41,111 bases of DNA from Eubacteriales bacterium (GTDB taxonomy: Bacteria; Bacillota; Clostridia; UBA1381), in assembly GCA_018384175.1 (NCBI GenBank), contig JAHAZB010000047.1:1-41111 (forward strand), read 5' to 3'. Position 1 is the stretch's first letter; each line of letters starts with the position of its first letter. The translations under genes and the position numbers were made by a program. The notes beneath the pieces were generated by a model, which made no database searches, was not told where the DNA came from, and saw only the letters and a program-made list of their open reading frames with translations. This document shows positions 16,368 through 23,286 of the stretch, in pieces.

Positions 16368-17129
16368 GTGAATATTAAAGAAATTGAAAGAGTTTGTCTG
16401 GGACAGTTTGAGGCAAACAGGACGCTGTTTCAAACAACGGTAAAGGATAATATCGAAAAAAACAGAAAAGGCAGAAAAACTGTAGTCATAAAGGATAAAA
16501 CCGGTGCTCCGTTGGTTGGTGTTAAGGTTAAGGCAAATTTGAAAAACCACGAATTTAGGCACGGAGCACATATTTTTATGCTTGACCAGTTTGAAACGGT
16601 GCAGGAAAATGAAGAATTCCGCCGCCTGTTTTCGCAGTATTATAATCTGGCGACAATTCCGTTTTATTGGGAGGGGCTTGAGGTTATGTCTGCATTCGGT
16701 AAACCGCTCGAAATTACCGAGGTTACTATTCCTACCCTTGGCGATGGGAACGAGGCGGAAGATATCCAGGCTGAAGTTATAAAATATCTTTATACACTTT
16801 GGTTTTCTTCAGCTAATCTTGAAAGCGTTGTTTATTGGAATTCGTTTGATAAAACGGCGTATTCTTCTCCCGATTGGGATGAAAACAGACTGAATGGGGG
16901 TTTGTTTCACAGAGATTTGACACCCAAAAAATCGGCACAAGTGTTCAAAAAGTTGTTTAAACAAGAATGGCATACCGAATTGGAAATTGTGAGTGATGAA
17001 AGCGGAAAGATAAGTTTTGAGGGCTTTCACGGTGATTATGAAGTATGCGTGCAGCCGCATAATGAAGCAGTTTATTGTGCACGGTTGTATAAGGATAACC
17101 AAGAGGTGGAAGTCATATGTGCTCCTTGA
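16368..17129 (+). pseudogene. GH10-like glycoside hydrolase with internal deletion
   Basis: The 253-residue frame starts at GTG with aaggag upstream; an ATG two bases earlier is followed at once by TGA. The N-terminal part (GAPLVGVKVKANLKNHEFRH, then IFMLDQFET and ATIPFYWEGLE) and the C-terminal part (GKPLEITEVTIPTLGDG with the nucleophile-type Glu) look like the two ends of a GH10-like enzyme. The roughly 120 residues that should lie between, including the acid/base Glu of the VVNE region, are absent. The join at about 16687 is in frame. A catalytically active GH10 barrel is not possible in this state. The MBL gene starts inside its last codons. Confidence 0.65.
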
Positions 17130-17818
17130 AAATAAAGTGGATAGGACAAAGCGGATATATTCTCTCTGACGGAAAGACGGAAGTATGCATCGACCCGTAT
17201 CTTTCTAATGTTGTTGACCGTATAGCAAAGCGTGGAAGAATGGCAAAAGCGCCTTTTTTGCCCGAAGAATTAACAAGCGATGTTGTAATTTGTACACACA
17301 ATCATCTTGACCATGTGGATATTGATGCGATTCCGCTGATGAACAAGGAAAATATGATTTTTTTAGCTCCTGATGATGCAAAAAGTACATTGCTTGAATG
17401 CGGTGTTATAAACTATAAAGCATTTAATGAAGGAACAAGGATTAAAATCGGCGATTTTGAACTTGAAGCGGTATTTGCCGACCATAGCGTTCCTGCTGTT
17501 GGTGTTATTGTCAAACACAGCGGAATCACACTTTATTTTTCGGGTGATACGGAATATAACAAAAAGCTTGAAGAATTAAAACAATACAATATCGACATTA
17601 TGTTTATCTGCATCAATGGAAAGCTTGGGAATATGAATGTAGACGAAGCGGTTAAACTGACAAAAATAATTTGCCCGAAAGTTGGTGTCCCCACACACTA
17701 CGGTATGTTTGAAAGTAACACGGAAAATCCGAAGTTTTATACATCCAGACTTTCTTGTGGATTTGAAATGGCATACAACACTGAATATGACCTGGAGGAG
17801 GTGATGGGAAATGTTTGA
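17117..17818 (+). CDS. Metallo-beta-lactamase-fold hydrolase, UlaG-like
   Basis: 233 residues with the two-metal MBL signature THNHLDHVD near residue 60, an ADHSVPAVG His-containing loop, FSGDTEYNK (metal-bridging Asp) and the late VPTHYGMF His. The small size and SGYILSDGKTEVCIDPYLSN resemble L-ascorbate-6-phosphate lactonase (UlaG)-type lactonases. A sugar-lactone hydrolase would fit the operon. The start overlaps the previous frame by 13 bases and the stop overlaps the SDR gene by 8, indicating coupled translation. Substrate inferred only. Confidence 0.85.
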   Translation: MCSLKIKWIGQSGYILSDGKTEVCIDPYLSNVVDRIAKRGRMAKAPFLPEELTSDVVICTHNHLDHVDIDAIPLMNKENMIFLAPDDAKSTLLECGVINYKAFNEGTRIKIGDFELEAVFADHSVPAVGVIVKHSGITLYFSGDTEYNKKLEELKQYNIDIMFICINGKLGNMNVDEAVKLTKIICPKVGVPTHYGMFESNTENPKFYTSRLSCGFEMAYNTEYDLEEVMGNV

Positions 17819-18539
17819 TTTAAAAGGTAAAACTGCGCTTGTAACTGGCTCAACACAAGGGATAGGCTTTGAAATCGCAAGGATTCTTGCAAGTCACGGT
17901 GCAAAAGTTTATATTTCGGGAGCGGAAAGTATTGAAAAATGCAAACGAGCATGTGAGAAAATTCCGGGGTCCGTTCCTGTAAGAGCTAATCTTTTGGATA
18001 CCTGTGACATCAACAAGCTTTATGAAACAACAGGAGATATAGATATACTTGTTTTGAATGCATCAATTCAGTATAAACGTAATTGGGATGAATATTCGGA
18101 CGAGGAATATGACATTCAGATGAATTGCAATGTCAAAAGTTCATATCTCCTTATAAAAAAATACGTGACCGGAATGAAGAAAAACCGTTGGGGCAGAATC
18201 GTTACGATTGGTAGTGTAAATCAGTATAATCAGCACCCAAATCTTTCTCTCTACGGAGTTACAAAAGCGGCGCAGGCTAAAATGGCGCAGAATTTTGCTC
18301 CAATACTTGCCCCGTATGGTATAACGGTAAATAATATTGCGCCGGGAGCTATTGAAACCCCCAGAAATGAAAAGGCGTTTAATGACGTTGACTTCAAGAA
18401 AAAAGTTGAAAATCTGATTCCCTGCGGATACATCGGAAAACCGGAAGATATCAGTCCGGCTGTGCTTCTTTTGTGCTGTGAAGAGGGCAGATATATAACC
18501 GGTGCTGAAATTAAAATAGATGGTGGAATGAGTCTGTAA
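17811..18539 (+). CDS. Short-chain dehydrogenase/reductase
   Basis: 242-residue NAD(P)-dependent oxidoreductase with the full classical SDR set: TGSTQGIG at residues about 11-18, the LNAS loop, catalytic Ser in IGSVNQYNQ, the YGVTKAA Tyr/Lys pair, the NNIAPGAIETPRN loop, and ITGAEIKIDGGMSL at the end. It probably oxidises or reduces a sugar or sugar acid made by its operon partners. It overlaps the MBL gene and has a strong ggaggaggtg site inside that gene. Confidence 0.92.
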   Translation: MFDLKGKTALVTGSTQGIGFEIARILASHGAKVYISGAESIEKCKRACEKIPGSVPVRANLLDTCDINKLYETTGDIDILVLNASIQYKRNWDEYSDEEYDIQMNCNVKSSYLLIKKYVTGMKKNRWGRIVTIGSVNQYNQHPNLSLYGVTKAAQAKMAQNFAPILAPYGITVNNIAPGAIETPRNEKAFNDVDFKKKVENLIPCGYIGKPEDISPAVLLLCCEEGRYITGAEIKIDGGMSL

Positions 18540-18558
18540 TAAACAGGAGGAAAAGATT

Positions 18559-19467
18559 ATGCATTTTAATTCAAAAGATGAAATAATTGCCCTTACACCT
18601 CAATGGAAGGGCGAAAGACTTCCAGACGGAAGACCCAAGGTAGACGAAAAATATCTTAAAGCACTTAAAACACTTACCCTTGAGGAAGTGTGGAAACCTA
18701 TTTTTGTAAAGAGCTATGAACGTCAGTTCGAGGGCAGACTTCATACCCTCCACAATGATGGCAAAAAGCTTATCGGCAGAGCCGTTACGGCAACTTATTG
18801 CCCTTTCCGCCCTGACCTTGATGATGTTATAAAGGATATCGGAAGAAGTGAAAACAGAACAGGTACATATAACCAATGGGTAATTGATAATCTTATGGAG
18901 TATGATGTTCCGGTAATCGATATGTATGACAAGATTTACAAGGGAACATTCCTTGGTGGAAACCTTACAACTGCACTTAAAAATAAAACTAAAAATGAAA
19001 ATGGTGGTGCAGTAATCTGGGGTGGTATCAGGGATACAGAGCAGATGAAAAAGGTTGAAAACACCCAGGTTTATTACAGAGGTATTGACCCGACGCCTAT
19101 TCGTGATTTTATAATGACAGGATATAATACCGCAACAAGAATCGGTAATGCAATTGTATTGCCTGGCGATATTGTTTTCGGTGCGGGTGGCGGAGTTCTC
19201 TTTATTCCGGCACATCTTGTTGAAGAGGTTGTAGGTGGAGCGGCAAAGACGCAGGTTAAGGATATGTTCGGCTTTGAAATGATAAGCCTTAATAAATTCA
19301 CAACAGCACAGATTGATAAAAATACCTGGACAAAAGAAATGCTTGATCTTCTCATGGAATTTATTGAAAAAGATGACCGTGCAGCTGAATACAGAGGTCT
19401 TGACTGGTCCGAAGAGTATGACCTTGCAATAAACGGCGACCCGAACGACACACAATCAGCTCTTTGA
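18559..19467 (+). CDS. RraA-like aldolase/regulator family protein
   Basis: 302 residues, longer than typical RraA (about 160-230). The RraA-type core lies in the second half: LGGNLTTALKNKT, GGAVIWGGIRDTEQM (with the Arg-Asp pair used for metal and substrate in the aldolases) and VLPGDIVFGAGGGVLFIP. Members include 4-hydroxy-4-methyl-2-oxoglutarate or oxaloacetate-handling enzymes and unassigned catabolic proteins. In this operon a retro-aldol cleavage of a keto-deoxy acid is a reasonable guess. The usual acidic residues of the GD-x-x-x-x-D-x-x-G motif are replaced by GAGGG, so activity may differ. Clear aggagg site before the ATG. Confidence 0.82.
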   Translation: MHFNSKDEIIALTPQWKGERLPDGRPKVDEKYLKALKTLTLEEVWKPIFVKSYERQFEGRLHTLHNDGKKLIGRAVTATYCPFRPDLDDVIKDIGRSENRTGTYNQWVIDNLMEYDVPVIDMYDKIYKGTFLGGNLTTALKNKTKNENGGAVIWGGIRDTEQMKKVENTQVYYRGIDPTPIRDFIMTGYNTATRIGNAIVLPGDIVFGAGGGVLFIPAHLVEEVVGGAAKTQVKDMFGFEMISLNKFTTAQIDKNTWTKEMLDLLMEFIEKDDRAAEYRGLDWSEEYDLAINGDPNDTQSAL

Positions 19468-19482
19468 TGCAAAAGGAGAAAT

Positions 19483-20143
19483 CATTACGAAAAAGAGGAC
19501 GCTTTAAAACTTATAAAAAACAACCCGGTATTCTGGTCAAGACTTGGGTTCTGTTACGACCCACCGCTTAAAAATGAGCAAGGGGAAACCGTTGGTTTTT
19601 ACAGAAGATTTAAGTAAATATGGAAGATTTCACAGAATTGATGAAAAAACAAGAAGGTTCATCGCGCAGATTCCCACAGATAAGACACTGATGTTTAACT
19701 ATGCTTCGGGCATTATTTCCGAAACAGGAGTAACTCTTGATAATGTAGAGGCTCTTACAGGAGTAAAGGTTGAACCGTTTGACGATGATTACGCATTCCC
19801 GTCAATTGCAATTTCAAAAGATTGCGAAAATGTAAGGATAACGTCAGCAAAACGACCAAATTGTGGAGTAAATATCGTTAACACAAAACCATTTATGTCG
19901 CGTGATGAACTTAGAAAAATTGCTGACAGTGCAGGCTGTCATGCGTATTCTCCGGCGGGCAATATCGTCTATGGCGACAATAGATTTATCGGGATTTTCC
20001 CGTCAGAGACCGGAAAAGTTGAAATCTGTCTTAAAGAAAAAGGTGATTATGTGAACCTTGTAACAGGTGATGAATATAAAAACACCGATAAAATTTTCAT
20101 CAATGCAAGTAAAACAACTCCGATATTCTTAATAACAAAATAA
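19483..20143 (+). pseudogene. Broken glycosidase-like gene (frameshift plus internal loss)
   Basis: The N-terminal text HYEKEDALKLIKNNPVFW...FCYDPPLKNEQG is in one frame (19483 to about 19583) and continues as GKPLVFTEDLSKYGRFHR in the next frame. One extra base in the run at about 19581-19584 explains the shift. After YGRFHR the sequence jumps to what looks like the far C-terminal half: DEKTRRFIAQI, ISETGVTLDNVEALTGVKV, then a beta-rich end with GNIVYGDNRFIGIFPS. The catalytic middle of the presumed large glycosidase is missing, and no normal start codon is present although aaaggag is. A GTG at 19550 or ATG at 19572 could start the surviving C-terminal frame. Confidence 0.55.
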
Positions 20144-20152
20144 AACCTAAAA

Positions 20153-20176
20153 GGGATATGCAGATTTGCATATCCC
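20153..20176. terminator. Terminator-like hairpin between convergent genes
   Basis: GGGATATGCA pairs perfectly with TGCATATCCC around GATT. It lies just after the broken glycosidase gene and 8 bases before the end of the minus-strand cotJC remnant. T-rich sequence follows only weakly on the right; an A-rich run lies on the left, so it probably serves the minus-strand gene better. Confidence 0.65.
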
Positions 20177-20183
20177 TGTTGAT

Positions 20184-20378
20184 TTATTTGCTCATATAAA
20201 ACTTGTTTTTTTCTGTCAAATTCTGTTGTATTTTGTCGAGTGCTTCACCGAATCTCTGGAAGTGCACAACTTCTCTTTCACGAAGGTACTTGATTACCTT
20301 TGTAACGTCAGGGTCGTCGCATACTTTTAAGATATTGTCATATGTTACTCTTGCCTTTTGCTCGGGTGCTATCGTATA
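20184..20378 (-). pseudogene. cotJC: C-terminal remnant of CotJC / manganese-catalase family gene
   Basis: The last 64 codons read IAPEQKARVTYDNILKVCDD, then YLREREVVHFQRFGEAL, which is the C-terminal helix pair of CotJC-type spore coat / manganese catalase-like proteins, including the metal-ligand Glu and His of the final REREVVHFQRF helix. The N-terminal two thirds (about 120 residues) are missing. Upstream on the minus strand the open frame continues into unrelated DNA. The break at about 20379 coincides with the left edge of the accessory region. Not functional as it stands. Confidence 0.72.
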
Positions 20379-20445
20379 TGCACAACAAATCAAGGAAAAA
20401 TTGGACAAACATTCCGCTGCACAAAAACCGAGAAAACGCCGTAAT

Positions 20446-20470
20446 GACGCCCTTTGCGGCGTCTTTTTTG
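20446..20470 (+). terminator. Intrinsic terminator at the left edge of the accessory region
   Basis: GACGCC and GGCGTC pair around CTTTGC and are followed by T6. The plus-strand frame that runs into it (about 20379-20445, reading KEKLDKHSAAQKPRKRRNDA) may be the last codons of a lost mobile-element gene; the basic tail is protein-like but too short to assign. Confidence 0.75.
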
Positions 20471-20517
20471 TTGTTTTTAAACTGTGAGAAAATGTAAAAA
20501 TCAGGAGGAATGTAAAA

Positions 20518-21249
20518 ATGGTAGAATTTTTAGTTACAAAAGGAAAATTGGTAGTAAGAAATGGTGAGCCACTCATCGTGGTCGATGGTGAAGAGAAAGC
20601 ACTTTCAAAAAGTGAATTCATTTTGTGGACAAGTCTTAATTGGAAAATCTTAAATAAAGAATCACTTGAAAAAGAATTTGACAGAAGAATGAAAAAGTAT
20701 GGAATTGATAGCGAGATGTCATTTGAGCAGACACTTAACCGCTTGAAAACCAGAGGTATTGTTGCAGGTAAATCCGATTACCTTGCCGTTGATGCCCTGT
20801 ATAATCTTTTAAAGGATTTGTATGTGGTACCACTCGGTATTGTCGGTAATTTCAAAAAGGCAATGATATTCGGATGTATGCTTATTGATGGAATGCCAAT
20901 TGATAAGTGCAGAGAGGCAATGGCAGATTTTGACCTTAAAGGCCTTGAAAAACAAATTGTCTGCTTTTCTAAAAGGCTTAAGGTGTCCTCGGCAGAACTT
21001 ATCCGTATCAGCGATAAAGACTTGTGGAATATAAAGTCTGAAGATGATATTGTTCCCCTTGCCTATGAGAAAAATGAAGATATGGATTCACTTGGAAACT
21101 TCACACGATTTTCAAAAGATAAAACAAAAGTCCTTGATGCTATTGTGAATCTCTACTTAGTGATGAAACTTGCAATTTGTTCGTTTGTGCTATCAATTAT
21201 CACGCTTATTTTAACGGTAACAAATTTTGTTTTAACTCTAATAAAATAA
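20518..21249 (+). CDS. Unknown protein with C-terminal membrane helix
   Basis: 243 residues, family not recognised. The first 90 residues are mixed alpha/beta with EEKALSKSEFILWTSLNWKI and could be a winged-helix-like unit. The middle is helical. The last 30 residues (LAICSFVLSIITLILTVTNF) form one or two membrane-spanning helices, so it is probably anchored in the membrane with the bulk in the cytoplasm. The start has a strong aggagg site 9 bases before the ATG and follows a terminator. The 21-residue repeat protein begins 15 bases downstream, so the two are likely co-expressed. Confidence 0.8.
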   Translation: MVEFLVTKGKLVVRNGEPLIVVDGEEKALSKSEFILWTSLNWKILNKESLEKEFDRRMKKYGIDSEMSFEQTLNRLKTRGIVAGKSDYLAVDALYNLLKDLYVVPLGIVGNFKKAMIFGCMLIDGMPIDKCREAMADFDLKGLEKQIVCFSKRLKVSSAELIRISDKDLWNIKSEDDIVPLAYEKNEDMDSLGNFTRFSKDKTKVLDAIVNLYLVMKLAICSFVLSIITLILTVTNFVLTLIK

Positions 21250-21263
21250 TTTGGGGTATAGAA

Positions 21264-21572
21264 ATGGGAAACAAAGGATACAGCAGACAAGGATTTTTCG
21301 GAGATATTCATCACTACGATGAACATGGACATAAAACAGGAACAAGCAGACCGGGTATGTTTGGCGGTTACACAAACTATGATGCCAATGGTCACAAAAC
21401 CGGTCATAGTGATCCGGGCTTCTTCGGTGGATACAATCACTATGATAATTATGGTAAAAAGATAGGCCATAGCGATCCGAGTCTCTTTGGGGGATACAAT
21501 CACTACGATTCCAACAACAAATCAACTGGTTCCAGTGATCCGGGGATGTTCGGAGGTTATAACCATTCTTAA
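21264..21572 (+). CDS. 21-residue tandem-repeat protein (FGGYNHYD repeats)
   Basis: 102 residues made of four 21-residue units and a partial fifth. Each unit follows FGGY-N-H-YD-xx-G-x-K-xx-G-x-SDPG-x. The units are rich in Gly, His, Asp and Tyr, with no signal peptide or membrane helix. The frame ends at a single TAA (21570-21572). The same frame then continues without another stop into a conserved C-terminal domain (21573-21839), so the natural protein may be 191 residues. Repeats of this type are known to me as N-terminal or stand-alone segments in gut Clostridia; the function is unknown. The ribosome site (gggg) is weak, so translation probably depends on the upstream gene. Confidence 0.75.
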   Translation: MGNKGYSRQGFFGDIHHYDEHGHKTGTSRPGMFGGYTNYDANGHKTGHSDPGFFGGYNHYDNYGKKIGHSDPSLFGGYNHYDSNNKSTGSSDPGMFGGYNHS

Positions 21573-21839
21573 TCGGGCGGATGTTACATAGCGACCTGTG
21601 TGTATGGTTCTTACGATTGCCCTGAAGTATGGACACTCAGACGATTCAGAGACAATACTCTTGCTGGCAATATGTTCGGCAGGGCATTTATCAAAACATA
21701 TTATGCGATAAGCCCAAGAACTGTGAAATGGTTTGGTGATACATCGTGGTTTAAAAAGCTTTGGAAAAACTGTTTGGATAAAATGGTTTCTGCACTTAAA
21801 GACAAAGGTGTTGAGGATACTCCATACGAAGATAAATAA
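21573..21839 (+). pseudogene. CFI-box-type C-terminal domain separated by one stop codon
   Basis: In frame with the repeat protein after its TAA, the text reads SGGCYIATCVYGSYDCPEVW, then TLRRFRDNTLAGNMFGRAFI and KTYYAISPRTVKWFGDT. This matches the C-terminal domain often labelled CFI-box-CTERM, which begins with C-(F/Y)-I-A-T-A and ends near TPYEDK as here. The domain is complete at 88 residues. A GTG at 21600 could restart translation but would skip the CYIATC box and has no ribosome site. So the gene is split by a nonsense mutation, a sequencing error or a read-through stop. Function of the domain unknown. Confidence 0.7.
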
Positions 21840-21849
21840 CAATAAACTC

Positions 21850-21893
21850 ACCTCTGTAAGTAATTTGCCTTACAGGGGTGTTCGGCGTTTTTC
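21850..21893 (+). terminator. Intrinsic terminator after the CFI-box gene
   Basis: CACCTCTGTAAG (21850-21861) pairs with CTTACAGGGGTG (21870-21881) around 8 bases with one wobble pair. GTTTTT follows at 21888-21893 after a short spacer. Confidence 0.75.
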
Positions 21894-21910
21894 GTGAACA
21901 AAAATCCGGT

Positions 21911-21982
21911 ATTGTAAATACACTAAAAATATTGACGATTCGACATTTTTCTGTTATACTATAAATTGTATTATTGTAAATA
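21911..21982 (+). promoter_or_regulatory. Promoter with flanking direct repeats, upstream of the XRE gene
   Basis: TTGACG (21932-21937), 17 bases and TATACT (21955-21960) make a strong promoter. The 10-base word ATTGTAAATA occurs on each side (21911-21920 and 21973-21982). The repeats could be operators for the small helix-turn-helix protein encoded just downstream. Confidence 0.75.
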
Positions 21983-22008
21983 TTTTTCGTTCGAGAGGAT
22001 GAGGGAAA

Positions 22009-22212
22009 ATGTCAGTTACTTATAACAAATTATGGCACCTCCTGCTGGATAGGGGTATGAAGAAAAAAGATCTGAAAGAAGCTGCAGGTCTTACCGGTCA
22101 TACCATGCTGAAACTTCGCAAGGATCAGGATATTACAACCGAAACGATCGGCAAGATATGTAAAGCTCTTAATTGTCAGATGACAGATATTATGGAGTTT
22201 GTGGAGAAATAA
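22009..22212 (+). CDS. Small XRE-family DNA-binding protein
   Basis: 67 residues that consist almost entirely of one Cro/CI-type helix-turn-helix: LLLDRGMKKKDLKEAAGLTG, HTMLKLRKDQDITTETIGKI, then CKALNCQMTDIMEFVEK. Proteins of this short type act as repressors and commonly head defence or mobile-element operons. It follows a strong promoter and lies 23 bases before brxA, so it probably regulates the BREX locus and itself. The gagaggatgaggg site precedes the ATG. Confidence 0.92.
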   Translation: MSVTYNKLWHLLLDRGMKKKDLKEAAGLTGHTMLKLRKDQDITTETIGKICKALNCQMTDIMEFVEK

Positions 22213-22235
22213 TATATCCAGTTAAGGAGGTCCCT

Positions 22236-22838
22236 ATGATACCGGAAGAATATAGTGCCGGATTGATGTCGCAATCATTCTGGTTTATAGAATTTAAAAA
22301 AATAATAAAGCTGATTTCCGGCGGTAAGACGGATGATGAAATTAAAACCATCTGTATTGACGAAAACCTCTTTGGAGCAGCGAAAGAATATAGAGCCAAA
22401 AGAATGTGTGGGTATATTCTAAGTAGAGCGAAGAAACTTGACCAAACAATGATAGATTTGTTTCTCAACTCTGATCTGAACACACAGAAAATCATAAACC
22501 TTATAGCAATACTCAAAGGTGACAGATTGTTCTTTGAGTTTATGTTTGAGGTTTACAGAGAAAAAGTCATCTTGGGTATTCCTTATATTGAAGATGCCGA
22601 TTTAAAAGTTTTCTTCTCAAATAAGGAAGCTCAACATGAAGAAATCGAGATATGGAAAGATACAACGAAGAGAAAACTTCGTTGCACATATATAAATTAT
22701 TTGACAGATGCCAATTTAATAACAGTAATAGATAAGCAAAAAACAATTACTCCGCCTATTTTAGATATTGCATTAGAGCGTTATCTTGAAGCAACCGGCG
22801 AAAATGCAATAATCAAGGCGATTACGGGGGTGAATTAA
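22236..22838 (+). CDS. brxA: BREX protein BrxA (DUF1819 family)
   Basis: 200 residues, apparently full length. EEYSAGLMSQSFWFIEFKKI at the N-terminus, IDENLFGAAKEYRAKRM, and LTDANLI with a winged-helix-like middle are typical of the DUF1819/BrxA family, a DNA-binding component of BREX type 1 phage defence. ATG at 22236 is chosen because aaggagg lies 6 bases before it; an upstream ATG in frame overlaps the XRE gene. The gene ends at 22838 and brxB begins at the next base. Since the rest of the locus is gutted, BrxA is probably not part of a working BREX system here. Confidence 0.88.
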   Translation: MIPEEYSAGLMSQSFWFIEFKKIIKLISGGKTDDEIKTICIDENLFGAAKEYRAKRMCGYILSRAKKLDQTMIDLFLNSDLNTQKIINLIAILKGDRLFFEFMFEVYREKVILGIPYIEDADLKVFFSNKEAQHEEIEIWKDTTKRKLRCTYINYLTDANLITVIDKQKTITPPILDIALERYLEATGENAIIKAITGVN

Positions 22839-23249
22839 ATGGATGCTCTTGCACAAAAATTTGATAAAGCTGAAGAAATGATACAGAGACCGTCATTTCG
22901 TGAAAATAAAGGTTTGGGTAATGAAGTCGGATATTATATATTTGACTACGATGCAGACAGAGAGCTTTATGTTAGAGAGAGAATTGAATATATAAAAAAG
23001 AAAAATGAGAGCTCCAATGATGATTTCAAAGTAGTGGTATTCGACCTGTATGAAATCATAATAGATATCCTCAATAAAAAGGGTTATTTGGAAAAGTGTT
23101 TTGAATTTGAAAAAACAAAAGGCTTTGACAGAGTAACAAAATCTATTGGGAATATGCTGAGAATAACCGCAGCAGACAGTCTGATAGTAAACCATATAAA
23201 AGATAACACACCTGATAAGGCAGTTGTTTTTATAACGGGTAAACAATAG
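22839..23249 (+). pseudogene. brxB: BrxB (DUF1788), C-terminally truncated
   Basis: The first 134 residues match BrxB in character: GNEVGYYIFDYDADRELYVR, VVVFDLYEIIIDIL and NHIKDNTPDKAVVFITG. In the family VFITG is followed by GVG-x-x-(F/Y)P-type sequence and some 60 more residues. Here it goes straight to KQ and a stop, consistent with a deletion break inside or just after ACGGGT at about 23240. The genes normally found next, brxC (ATPase) and pglX (adenine methyltransferase), are absent: pglZ starts only 37 bases on. The KQ-stop may be the end of pglX. Confidence 0.8.
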
Positions 23250-23286
23250 AATGCATCAAAGACATTAAAATAAAGGTGATGAAATT

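Noticed and set aside
18571-19455. Long minus-strand frame opposite the RraA-like gene
   Set aside because: It is antisense to a well-conserved gene, is Cys/Ile/Phe-rich without family motifs, and has no ribosome site; it reflects codon bias of the plus-strand gene.
20184-20621. Minus-strand 145-codon frame as one intact protein
   Set aside because: Only the last 64 codons show family character; the rest is antisense to the 20518 gene and crosses a terminator.
21264-21569. 63-bp tandem repeats considered as a non-coding repeat array
   Set aside because: The units are in frame, differ mainly at the DNA level while keeping the protein pattern, and are translated as 21-residue repeats.
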